A DNA stretch of 64,000 nt from an uncultured Collinsella sp. (GTDB lineage Bacteria; Actinomycetota; Coriobacteriia; Coriobacteriales; Coriobacteriaceae), in contig UQMD01000005.1 in NCBI GenBank assembly GCA_900542155.1, positions 1-64,000 of the forward strand. The letters run 5' to 3'. Position numbers and translations under genes: made by a program. Below are positions 7,885 through 14,388 of the stretch, one piece after another. The notes under the pieces were generated by a model. The model did not search any database. It was given only the letters and a program-made list of their open reading frames with translations, and was not told the DNA's origin. Within the stretch, counting starts at the first letter, position 1. The number at the start of each line of letters is the position of its first letter.

Positions 7885-8981
7885 TAAAATTCAGTTATCT
7901 CCGAGTAGACATTTTTTGTCGCTTCAGCCATCTTCGAAGGCGAGAAACGGCTCTTTCCATAGTTCCATGCGTTCAATGCCGCCTGCTCACAAGAAGCACC
8001 GTCAGAAAGCAGTTCGGCAACGCGGCGAGAAAATGCCACGCTGTCGAATGCTCGAACTAGGTTTTCGGGCTCAGGCACATATTGCGCCATGCCGGGAATA
8101 TCGAAAGCGACCACAGGGCGAGACCTGCTGTAGGCATCAAGGATTACACCCGACTGAGTAATGGAGGTATAGGGCACAAGCACTATGTCAGCACGCTCGA
8201 AATAGCCGTCTATATCGTTATCTTCAATAAAACGGTTAACAAGCGTGCAATTAGGCTTAGAGCTGATTTCAGCTAATAGGTTCGATTCGATTCCATCAGA
8301 TGCCTTTCCAGCAATCGTCACGTGAATGCCAGGGTCAAGGTTATATAACTCGTCGAGAATCTTCGGATAATGATTAAGTCCCTTGTAAGGATTCAGACGT
8401 CCGAAAATCAAAACTTCTTTGCCACCAAACGGCACAGAGTTAAACGGTTTCCAAGGTTTTTCACCCAAGGGAACTTGAAAAACAGGACACTTTGGTTTGA
8501 GCAATTTTAGTGTTTGGTCCTTTGCGATATCGGAATGCACCACAATTGCGTCAAGAAGTCTTTCGACAAGTTTGTGGTATAAAACGACACCCTTCTGAAC
8601 GGAATCCCCTTCATGTCCAACTGGATCGTGAAATGTATGAATCAATTTGGTTTGGGGCAACTTTTTCTTAAGCATCCGAATTAGAAAGTAGTTCCACGTA
8701 TGCTTATTTATAAAGTGAATAACGTCTGGCTCTATTTCAATGGCCATTTGGGTAATTTTATTTAGTTCCCTGTTCATCGCAAACAAAGACTGAGGACTGG
8801 GTTTAGGAGACGATGGGGTTCCAATCAAAATGTTGTTTGATTGAAGCTTGGCATCAATCTTAAGATTGTTTGAACCGAGCGTGGTTGTTTCGATACCAAG
8901 TTTAGCCAACCCTGCGCTTAAAACATACAAATGACGTTGTAACGTGGGGAGTTCTGAAAAGGATATAAGCAAAGCCTTCAT
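7884..8981 (-). CDS. glycosyltransferase, GT4-like (GT-B fold)
   Basis: A 365-residue protein with an N-terminal Rossmann-like acceptor domain (MKALLISFSELPTLQRHLYV) and a C-terminal GT1/GT4 domain. The latter shows VLIFGRLNPYKGLNHYPKIL near residue 195 and an acidic/Gly donor-site region (YFERADIVLVPYTSITQSGV). It probably transfers the second sugar onto the lipid-linked primer made by the product of the gene immediately upstream, which ends 1 nt before this ATG. Donor and acceptor cannot be predicted. The gene is visibly AT-richer than the heptose genes that follow, which suggests a mosaic origin for the locus. Confidence 0.85.
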   Translation of the reverse strand: MKALLISFSELPTLQRHLYVLSAGLAKLGIETTTLGSNNLKIDAKLQSNNILIGTPSSPKPSPQSLFAMNRELNKITQMAIEIEPDVIHFINKHTWNYFLIRMLKKKLPQTKLIHTFHDPVGHEGDSVQKGVVLYHKLVERLLDAIVVHSDIAKDQTLKLLKPKCPVFQVPLGEKPWKPFNSVPFGGKEVLIFGRLNPYKGLNHYPKILDELYNLDPGIHVTIAGKASDGIESNLLAEISSKPNCTLVNRFIEDNDIDGYFERADIVLVPYTSITQSGVILDAYSRSRPVVAFDIPGMAQYVPEPENLVRAFDSVAFSRRVAELLSDGASCEQAALNAWNYGKSRFSPSKMAEATKNVYSEITEF

Positions 8982-9695
8982 TTATCTACCCGTTTTCCTC
9001 TTACCAAACATCGCACCAAAAGTGCCGGTAAAGCATTTCCAATCCATACGCAGACAGCGATTCTTCACGTAATGGAGTTCGATTTGTTGACGAAGGCCAC
9101 TCTCAAAAGTCGCTTCGTTTCGATCAGTCGCTTGCCATAAACCAGTGATACCGGGCTGAACCGAGAGCAGCTCAGCCTTTTCCTCATCGGAAAAGTGCTG
9201 ATCAAGTTCATCTCTCGTAATGGGACGCGGGCCGATGACGGAAAGGTCGCCGTTCAGCACGTTCAGGAACTGCGGCATCTCATCGATTGAGCACTTACGA
9301 ATGAACTGGCCTACCTTAGTAATGCGGGGATCATCGTCGACCTTCCGCTCGACCTCCCATTGGCGCAGCTGCTCGGGGCTCAGATATTTCTGCACATTGC
9401 CTGCATCAGCTACCATGCTGCGGAGCTTAAGAATCTTGATGGTCTTTCCACCCTTGCCAACACGCTCCTGCGCGTAAACAGGGCTGCCAGAGGACTCAAG
9501 ACAGATGAACGCACACACAACCACAATGGGAATAAAGAGTAAGACGCTCACGCAAAGGCTAAATAATAAATCGAACAATCGTTTTATAAATCGATAGGCC
9601 AATGTACCGCTCGGCTTAATCTTTAGAGCAGCGGGCATCGCTCCAACGGCTGTGGCACCGCTATATTCAGTTTTAGCTGTAACAAATTCCTTCAA
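8982..9695 (-). CDS. polyprenyl-phosphate sugar-1-phosphate transferase (priming enzyme)
   Basis: This 237-residue protein belongs to the bacterial sugar transferase family (WbaP/WcaJ C-terminal type). It has a hydrophobic segment near residues 38-62 followed by YAQERVGKGGKTIKILKLRS, then CSIDEMPQFLNVLNGDLSVI with GPRP, and a C-terminal PGITGLWQATDRNE. It starts glycan synthesis by placing a sugar-1-phosphate on undecaprenyl phosphate at the inner membrane. I choose the TTG at 9695 because GGCGGGG lies 8 nt upstream. Longer forms would overlap the KOW region of loaP in another frame and match nothing expected. Confidence 0.88.
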   Translation of the reverse strand: MKEFVTAKTEYSGATAVGAMPAALKIKPSGTLAYRFIKRLFDLLFSLCVSVLLFIPIVVVCAFICLESSGSPVYAQERVGKGGKTIKILKLRSMVADAGNVQKYLSPEQLRQWEVERKVDDDPRITKVGQFIRKCSIDEMPQFLNVLNGDLSVIGPRPITRDELDQHFSDEEKAELLSVQPGITGLWQATDRNEATFESGLRQQIELHYVKNRCLRMDWKCFTGTFGAMFGKRKTGR

Positions 9696-9750
9696 ACCTA
9701 CGTCCCCGCCTTCGAGGATCCTCCCTGTCCCGTTAAACAGTTGCCCGTAA

Positions 9751-10296
9751 TTAGGCGATCGCCTTTTTAAGGTTTCGCATTGCGCGTTGCTCAGCCGAAA
9801 GCACGGCGAGGCCAACGCGCGTAGTTACGCGTCGGCCGCACAGGTCGAGCTCCAAATAAGCAGCGCTCTTGCGTCTGTTAATGGTTTTGATAAGGCCTTC
9901 GTGGCCCAGCAGCGGACCTGCCGTCACTACGACCTAGTCACCGTCTTTTAGGGCCTCGCTCATGGGCACTACGCGTTCTCCCCTATGCGTAAAGCTGCCA
10001 ATAAGCTGGACCTCTTCTTTTGCCAGCGGCACAAACTGACCGTCCTGGGAAAGTACCCGGGCAAAGTCGTCCATGCGCAGCAGATACTGTTGCACGGTGC
10101 GGGGATCTGCCGTATCGCAGATAAGATATCCGGGAAAGAGCGGCTTGGTCGTGTTGACCCATTCGCCATGTACCTTGATCTCGGTTTGAAATTGGGGGTA
10201 AAAGAGCTCCTGCATGGCACCAGCCGGCACCACGCGCTCGATGCGCTCGCGCATTACGTCTTCGCGACCGTTAATGACCTGGATCACATACCACAC
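9751..10296 (-). pseudogene. loaP: LoaP/NusG-like antiterminator interrupted by an in-frame amber codon
   Basis: The frame starts WYVIQVINGRED, has FPGYLICDT in the middle (NusG N-terminal domain), reaches ALKDGD, hits TAG at 9936-9934 (codon 121), and then continues open as VVVTAGPLLGHEGLIKTINR to a TAA at 9751. The part after the stop is the KOW domain of LoaP/UpxY-type antiterminators, so the stop separates NGN from KOW. One C-to-T change in a CAG codon would explain it. LoaP proteins help RNA polymerase through long biosynthetic operons and sit at their heads, as here. I place the start at a GTG 8 nt after AAGGGGG. Without suppression only an NGN fragment of about 120 residues is made. 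Confidence 0.8.
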
Positions 10297-10494
10297 GAGC
10301 ACCACCCCCTTGCTGTCTTACGTGTGGCTCACGGGGTTTGGGTATGGCTTCGCCAGGGCGCTTGTGCGCGAAGGCGCTCCATATTCAAACCCTGAGCCCA
10401 GTTAGACAAGCACGTGGCTCTGCCCCACCGTGAACGGTATGTATAAGTGCAGTTGCTAGAGACGCGGACGTGTATCGCAAAATGACCGCGACTC

Positions 10495-10554
10495 CAGCTG
10501 TCTGCGTGCGAACCAGTCAAGCGGGAACAAAACTGGACCGCACGCAAACAGCTG
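10495..10554 (-). promoter_or_regulatory. long hairpin in the loaP operon leader
   Basis: Arms of 16 nt (10495-10510 and 10539-10554) are inverted repeats, CAGCTGT..TGCGTGCG against its complement, with a second small stem CCAGT/ACTGG inside. In a minus-strand transcript, the sense of loaP, the only imperfect position is a U-G wobble. In a plus-strand transcript it would be a C-A mismatch. The structure therefore favours RNA made in the loaP direction. LoaP-type factors are reported to recognise RNA dyads in the leaders of their operons, so this is a candidate target. That role is inferred. Confidence 0.55.
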
Positions 10555-10705
10555 CAGGACTGCTGCGATTTGTCATGAAATATCGAATCGAATAAACAAC
10601 TTGCACATAGACAAGAACAAAGTCATTCGATGCGAGACGCATGACGACGCTATTGGAGCTCGTGGTTTTTCTGGCACCGCCGTTACGGCCGGATGCTGAT
10701 CGACC

Positions 10706-10740
10706 CTGTGCTTTGCGGCTTGCTGGAGCCGTGAGCACAG
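10706..10740 (-). promoter_or_regulatory. second leader hairpin upstream of loaP
   Basis: CTGTGCT and AGCACAG form a 7-bp outer stem enclosing CGGCT/AGCCG with a 6-nt loop. It lies upstream of the 10495-10554 hairpin in the transcribed direction. About 25 nt further upstream on the minus strand is TGCTAGGAT, resembling an extended -10 element, but no good -35 is visible. Function is inferred from position only. Confidence 0.35.
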
Positions 10741-11190
10741 TTGAACCCATGTAACGTTAGTTATCCTAGCACAGCAGGTGGTCCATACGTTTTGGGGTGT
10801 GTTGAGCAACATATTGTTTATTCACCGTGGTTATGAGGGATATTGTGCCGTCTTGCACACATTGCCGCAGGTTTATGGGGGTGTGTGGGTTGGTGAGCAC
10901 TGCCTGAGTTGTATTGCTGGCGGCGTGAATTGCTCTAACTATTATGCTTGGCTAACAAACTTTGTACAAAACCGGGAAGGTAATTGCGCAACTTTTTGCG
11001 GGGAGGGCGCGGGCATCGCATTGCGAAGATGCTTATCGCACAATAGACACGCCTGACTACAGATTCAACGCATTTTGAGGCAGATTGTTGGACAACTTTT
11101 GGGATGCAGCTAGATGTGGGCGTAAGGTTTATCGGGCGAGGTTGACGATCATGTCTCCCAGTGCGAGGTTCACAGAAAATGGAGGAGAAT
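10741..11190. other. intergenic stretch without a recognisable gene
   Basis: No reading frame here has convincing codon use, a ribosome-binding site and similarity to a known family. The stretch is AT-richer than the average and would hold the promoter of the minus-strand polysaccharide operon. I see no tandem repeats, tRNA or transposon ends. Confidence 0.5.
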
Positions 11191-11216
11191 AGATATAGAA
11201 CATACGTTCTATATCT
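11191..11216. promoter_or_regulatory. LexA-like SOS box (26-bp palindrome)
   Basis: The arms AGATATAGAAC and GTTCTATATCT are perfect 11-bp complements around ATAC. The centre GAACATACGTTC fits the Gram-positive/actinobacterial LexA consensus GAAC-N4-GTTC. A TACAAT -10-like hexamer follows 3 nt downstream, so a bound repressor would block that promoter. The first reading frames downstream on the plus strand are a short peptide and the RhuM-Fic gene. Confidence 0.55.
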
Positions 11217-11270
11217 GATACAATAGCGTTAATGGTATACGGGCAACGTGAGCCGGTACGGAGGCCCCCA

Positions 11271-11330
11271 ATGGTACGTATCGGCGAGATGGATGCTTTA
11301 TTCACAGCGACCGTCACTCAGAGCCCTTAG
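11271..11330 (+). CDS. possible 19-codon peptide behind the SOS-like promoter
   Basis: ATG lies 6 nt after a strong GGAGG and reads MVRIGEMDALFTATVTQSP before TAG. An in-frame ATG 39 nt upstream would extend it to 32 codons. I do not recognise the sequence. It may be a real short SOS-controlled peptide or the remnant of a longer gene whose 3' part was replaced. It is in the same frame as the RhuM-Fic gene but is separated from it by the stop codon. Confidence 0.25.
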   Translation: MVRIGEMDALFTATVTQSP

Positions 11331-11432
11331 GCAGGTACGCGCCCCTGCTGGCCGGCACCCATAAAGTTCGGCAGACAATCGAGTATCGAATTGAACATGC
11401 ATGTGCCCAATGGATTGATGTGGAGCGCGAAA

Positions 11433-12368
11433 ATGAATGGAAATCAGATTGTTCTCTTTGAATCCAACGACCGAGAGGTCACGGTTCCTGTTGTGATTGA
11501 CAAAGGAAGCGAAACTGTATGGCTGACCCGAAATGAGATGGCAGCGCTATTTGATAGGGATGTCAAAACAATCGGCAAGCATATCAACAACGCTTTAAAA
11601 GAGGAATTAAGCGACGATGATTCAGTTGTCGCAAAATTTGCGACAACTGCTGCTGACGGCAAAAGATATCAAACTGATCATTACAGTTTAGACATGATAT
11701 TGTCCATTGGATACCGCGTTAAATCCCAACGCGGTATTGAATTCCGTCGCTGGGCAACCAATGTGCTCCACAAGTTCATTATTCAAGGACACGTTGAAAA
11801 CGAACGTAGACTCGAGCAACTAGGGACAGTCGCTCAGATTATCGAACGTCTGCCCGAAGACCTCGGCTCTCGTGAGATACTCGATATCGTTGAGAGCTAT
11901 ATAGATGTCTTTAAACTGCTCGATGAGTACGATCGTGAATCCATTGATCGGCCCAAGGGACAAACTGGGATATATACACTTGAATACGAGCTGTGCATGA
12001 ATTTAATCTCCCAAATGCGCAGCCGATTTACAAGCGACCTGTTTGGCGTAGAAAAAGATGAGTCCTTCCGCAGCAGTATCTCGGTAATCAACCAGTCGTT
12101 TGGTGGCCAAGACCTCTATCTATCCGTACAGGAAAAAGCAGCAAATCTGTTGTACCTCATCATCAAAAACCATTCATTTCTCGATGGAAACAAGCGAATC
12201 GGATGCAGCCTCTTTCTCTACTATCTAGATTGCAACGGACTGCTTTTTCGCGGCTTAGACAAACGAATCGCTGACAGCACGCTTGTTGCTGTCGCGCTCA
12301 TGATTGCTGAGTCGAGACCTGAAGAAAAAGACTCCATGGTCTCGCTGGTTATGAATTTTTTGGAGTAG
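11433..12368 (+). CDS. RhuM-family protein with C-terminal Fic/DOC domain
   Basis: A 311-residue protein. The N-terminal half (ETVWLTRNEMAALFDRDVKT, then YRVKSQRGIEFRRWATNVL) is the RhuM domain first described in a Salmonella pathogenicity island. The C-terminal half carries HSFLDGNKRIGCSLF near residue 245, a Fic motif (HxFxDGNKR) with the catalytic His, so AMP-transfer or phosphotransfer activity of the Fic/DOC type is plausible. ATG at 11433 is chosen for GGAG 7 nt upstream. The gene is AT-richer than its neighbours and stands alone between the capsule leader and tRNA-Ala, consistent with accessory DNA. No separate antitoxin gene is visible and the target is unknown. Confidence 0.8.
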   Translation: MNGNQIVLFESNDREVTVPVVIDKGSETVWLTRNEMAALFDRDVKTIGKHINNALKEELSDDDSVVAKFATTAADGKRYQTDHYSLDMILSIGYRVKSQRGIEFRRWATNVLHKFIIQGHVENERRLEQLGTVAQIIERLPEDLGSREILDIVESYIDVFKLLDEYDRESIDRPKGQTGIYTLEYELCMNLISQMRSRFTSDLFGVEKDESFRSSISVINQSFGGQDLYLSVQEKAANLLYLIIKNHSFLDGNKRIGCSLFLYYLDCNGLLFRGLDKRIADSTLVAVALMIAESRPEEKDSMVSLVMNFLE

Positions 12369-12486
12369 ATGAAGAGGCTGGCGCACAACCTTGTATTTAG
12401 GAGCAGGTTTCAATCTGGAGGCTTTGGAATAACCCCATTTGGAGCCTCTCCCTAAATGGGGATCAAAAGATATTGTAAATAAAAAA

Positions 12487-12506
12487 GGCCACTCAATTGA
12501 GTGGCC
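12487..12506 (-). terminator. rho-independent terminator of tRNA-Ala
   Basis: A perfect 8-bp stem (GGCCACTC/GAGTGGCC) with an AATT loop is followed, in the minus direction, by TTTTTTATTT. It lies 12 bp past the tRNA 3' end. Confidence 0.8.
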
Positions 12507-12518
12507 TTGCATTCACGA

Positions 12519-12594
12519 TGGTGGAGACGAGGGGAATCGAACCCCTGACCTCTTGACTGCCAGTCAAGCGCTCTCCCAGCTGAGCTACGCCCCC
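12519..12594 (-). tRNA. tRNA-Ala (anticodon GGC)
   Basis: The minus strand folds as a 76-nt cloverleaf. The acceptor stem GGGGGCG pairs with CGTCTCC (two G-U pairs), the D arm contains AGCTCAGCTGGGAGAGC, the anticodon stem CTTGA/TCAAG holds loop CTGGCAG, and the T arm contains GGTTCGATTCC. The CCA end is encoded. Anticodon GGC reads GCC alanine codons, which are abundant in these GC-rich genes. Confidence 0.93.
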
Positions 12595-12674
12595 GTGACG
12601 AGGAGATACTATAGGGGAAGATTCTTAGTTGTGCAAGAAGTTTTTTGGGTTGATTCTCGCACTTACGGGTTTTC

Positions 12675-13352
12675 CTACTCGCAAACCGTCCCGATAAAAC
12701 CCTGATGCAGCAAATACGCTATTGCAGTGCCGGTATGGACTTCGATCTCTGCAGTGGATCGGACTATGTTGCTAATGCCAGTGTCGGCTAACAGGCCCAG
12801 GGGGCTGTGATCTAGCTCCCACTCTAGGCCGTGCTCGCTCACCTCGGTGTTCGGGGCTATGGCGATGATGGAAAACGTCTTGCCTTCGGCGCCTTCGATG
12901 GTCCACGACTCACCTGCGTGAAGGACGCGAGCGACCACTTTGTCTTCGGCAATCCAGATGGGAGCGTCCTCGTAGCCCGCGAGAAGCCCCAGAACGGAAA
13001 GCGCCATATCCGGACGGCCGCCGGTGGCGCAAGTCGCAACCACTTCGGCACCCGACCAGCGACGGCGGACCGAATCGAGCGCCAACGCCAGATCGGTATA
13101 GTCCTTGTAGGGGTCGTGGCGCTCAACTTCAAACTCCGTGGCGGCATCCACCAGCGCGCGGCCGGCATCGCTCACCGTGTCGGCATCCCCCACATATACG
13201 TCGCAGCCCAGCCCTGCGCCCAGCAGCGCGTCGAGCCCGCGGTCCACGGCGACAACGTGGTCGCACTCCCCCGCTAGCCGACGCAACAAATTAGCGCTCG
13301 CCACCACCGGCGAGCCGCAGACCACCAATACCTTGCAAGCCACGGCCCTCAC
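12675..13352 (-). CDS. thiN: thiamine pyrophosphokinase
   Basis: A 225-residue protein of thiamine pyrophosphokinase length. CDHVVAVDRGLDALLGAG and VYVGDADTVS form the ATP/Mg site of the N-terminal domain, followed by HDPYKDYTDLALAL and CATGGRPDMALSVLG. The C-terminal beta domain ends with LLADTGISNIV. The enzyme transfers pyrophosphate from ATP to thiamine, making the cofactor TPP in the cytoplasm. The GTG start falls right after the TAG of the HAD phosphatase gene, so the two are co-transcribed. No TPP riboswitch is evident upstream. Confidence 0.88.
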   Translation of the reverse strand: MRAVACKVLVVCGSPVVASANLLRRLAGECDHVVAVDRGLDALLGAGLGCDVYVGDADTVSDAGRALVDAATEFEVERHDPYKDYTDLALALDSVRRRWSGAEVVATCATGGRPDMALSVLGLLAGYEDAPIWIAEDKVVARVLHAGESWTIEGAEGKTFSIIAIAPNTEVSEHGLEWELDHSPLGLLADTGISNIVRSTAEIEVHTGTAIAYLLHQGFIGTVCE

Positions 13353-14042
13353 CTAACCCTCAAACGAAAGCACGCGGGCCAGGTCCACGTCCTCATAGCT
13401 GTCGATAAAGATGTCGCAGTTGGTACGCACCTCGTCACGCTCCATACGGCCGTGCGGGTCATAAATACCAACGCGTTTAAATCCAGCAGTGCCAGAGCTC
13501 TTAAGTCCAAAGACGGCGTCCTCAAACACCCACGCACGCTCAAACTTGCGCCCGTGACGCTCTTCCAGTCGGCGCAGCGCCAGCTCGTACACATCGGGGA
13601 ACTGCTTGGAGCGCCCAGCCTCGCCCGTGGTGGTCACAAACTCCATGTAGGCATCGAGCCCGGCGCCCGCAAGCGCAGACGTAACCAGCTCGGCCGGCGT
13701 GGATGTGGCAACGCACATGGCAATGCCCGCCGCCTTCGCCTGCTCCAAAAATGCAAGCAGGCCCTCGCGCGGCGGCACCTTGGAGTAGCCATCGATCAAA
13801 ATCTCGCCCAGTTCGCGATACAGTTCCTCGCCATTCGCGCCAATGCCCCACGTGTCGTGGTAGGCCTGGCACTCATCCTCCAGCGACAAGTGTTCGAACT
13901 GGGCAAAATCGTCGACCGTTACATCAATGCCATGACGGCGCAATAACTCGGTCTGTGCATGGCCCCAGACGGGGGAGCTATTAACCAGTGTTCCGTCGCA
14001 ATCGAAAATAAAAGCAACATTGGGAGCGGCGGTCTGGGACAT
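13353..14042 (-). CDS. HAD-superfamily phosphatase, beta-phosphoglucomutase-like
   Basis: A 229-residue HAD hydrolase. FIFDCDGTLVNSSPVW contains the nucleophile DxD, CVATSTPAELV holds motif II Ser/Thr, and WVFEDAVFGLKSSGTAGF gives motif IV Asp, with an alpha-helical cap between. Such enzymes dephosphorylate small phosphorylated metabolites; a phosphosugar or a nucleotide are both possible. The start at 14042 is chosen because AAAGG lies 7 nt upstream; an upstream in-frame start lacks one. It diverges from glgB and is followed directly by thiN, which hints at a link with thiamine phosphate turnover, but that is a guess. Confidence 0.8.
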   Translation of the reverse strand: MSQTAAPNVAFIFDCDGTLVNSSPVWGHAQTELLRRHGIDVTVDDFAQFEHLSLEDECQAYHDTWGIGANGEELYRELGEILIDGYSKVPPREGLLAFLEQAKAAGIAMCVATSTPAELVTSALAGAGLDAYMEFVTTTGEAGRSKQFPDVYELALRRLEERHGRKFERAWVFEDAVFGLKSSGTAGFKRVGIYDPHGRMERDEVRTNCDIFIDSYEDVDLARVLSFEG

Positions 14043-14081
14043 AAACGTACCTTTCGATGTCAAATGGTAAACAACCTGCTA

Positions 14082-14091
14082 AAAACGTTTT
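14082..14091. promoter_or_regulatory. candidate LacI/MalR-type operator between the HAD gene and glgB
   Basis: AAAACGTTTT is a perfect palindrome with the central CG typical of LacI-family (MalR-like) operators in actinobacteria. A related site, AAAACGATTTT, lies before the GH13-GH77 gene at 24 kb. The operator role is inferred. Confidence 0.35.
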
Positions 14092-14126
14092 ATCAAACGT
14101 CAGCCTAACAGTTTTGAAACCCTAAT

Positions 14127-14152
14127 TGGTAAAACTGTCAAGAGTTTTACCA
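14127..14152. promoter_or_regulatory. perfect inverted repeat upstream of glgB
   Basis: TGGTAAAACT and AGTTTTACCA are exact 10-bp arms around GTCAAG. The half-site TTGGTAAAAC recurs at 24035, before the other alpha-glucan gene of the cluster. It is a plausible transcription-factor site for the glycogen genes. The spacing and lack of a U-tract argue against a terminator. Confidence 0.4.
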
Positions 14153-14388
14153 TCGCAATTCTGCCAGTGGTATAAACATGGCGCTCGCCGATTAAACGCC
14201 GCCGCAAATCCACTTTTCTCCATAAAAGTAACGAACAGGTGTTATCGTATTTCGTGCCGAAAGTTCCACCGAGCACGCGAGGTGGAACGAATCATAGAAC
14301 TATCGCCGTCCCCTCGATTCGTGCAGCCTTGGACCTTTCGCATCTAGTCACCAAGGCAACACGCTGCCGCGTCATGATGGGATCAAAC

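Noticed and set aside
10778..11056. 92-codon frame on the plus strand in the capsule leader region
   Set aside because: No ribosome site, poor codon use and no recognisable family.
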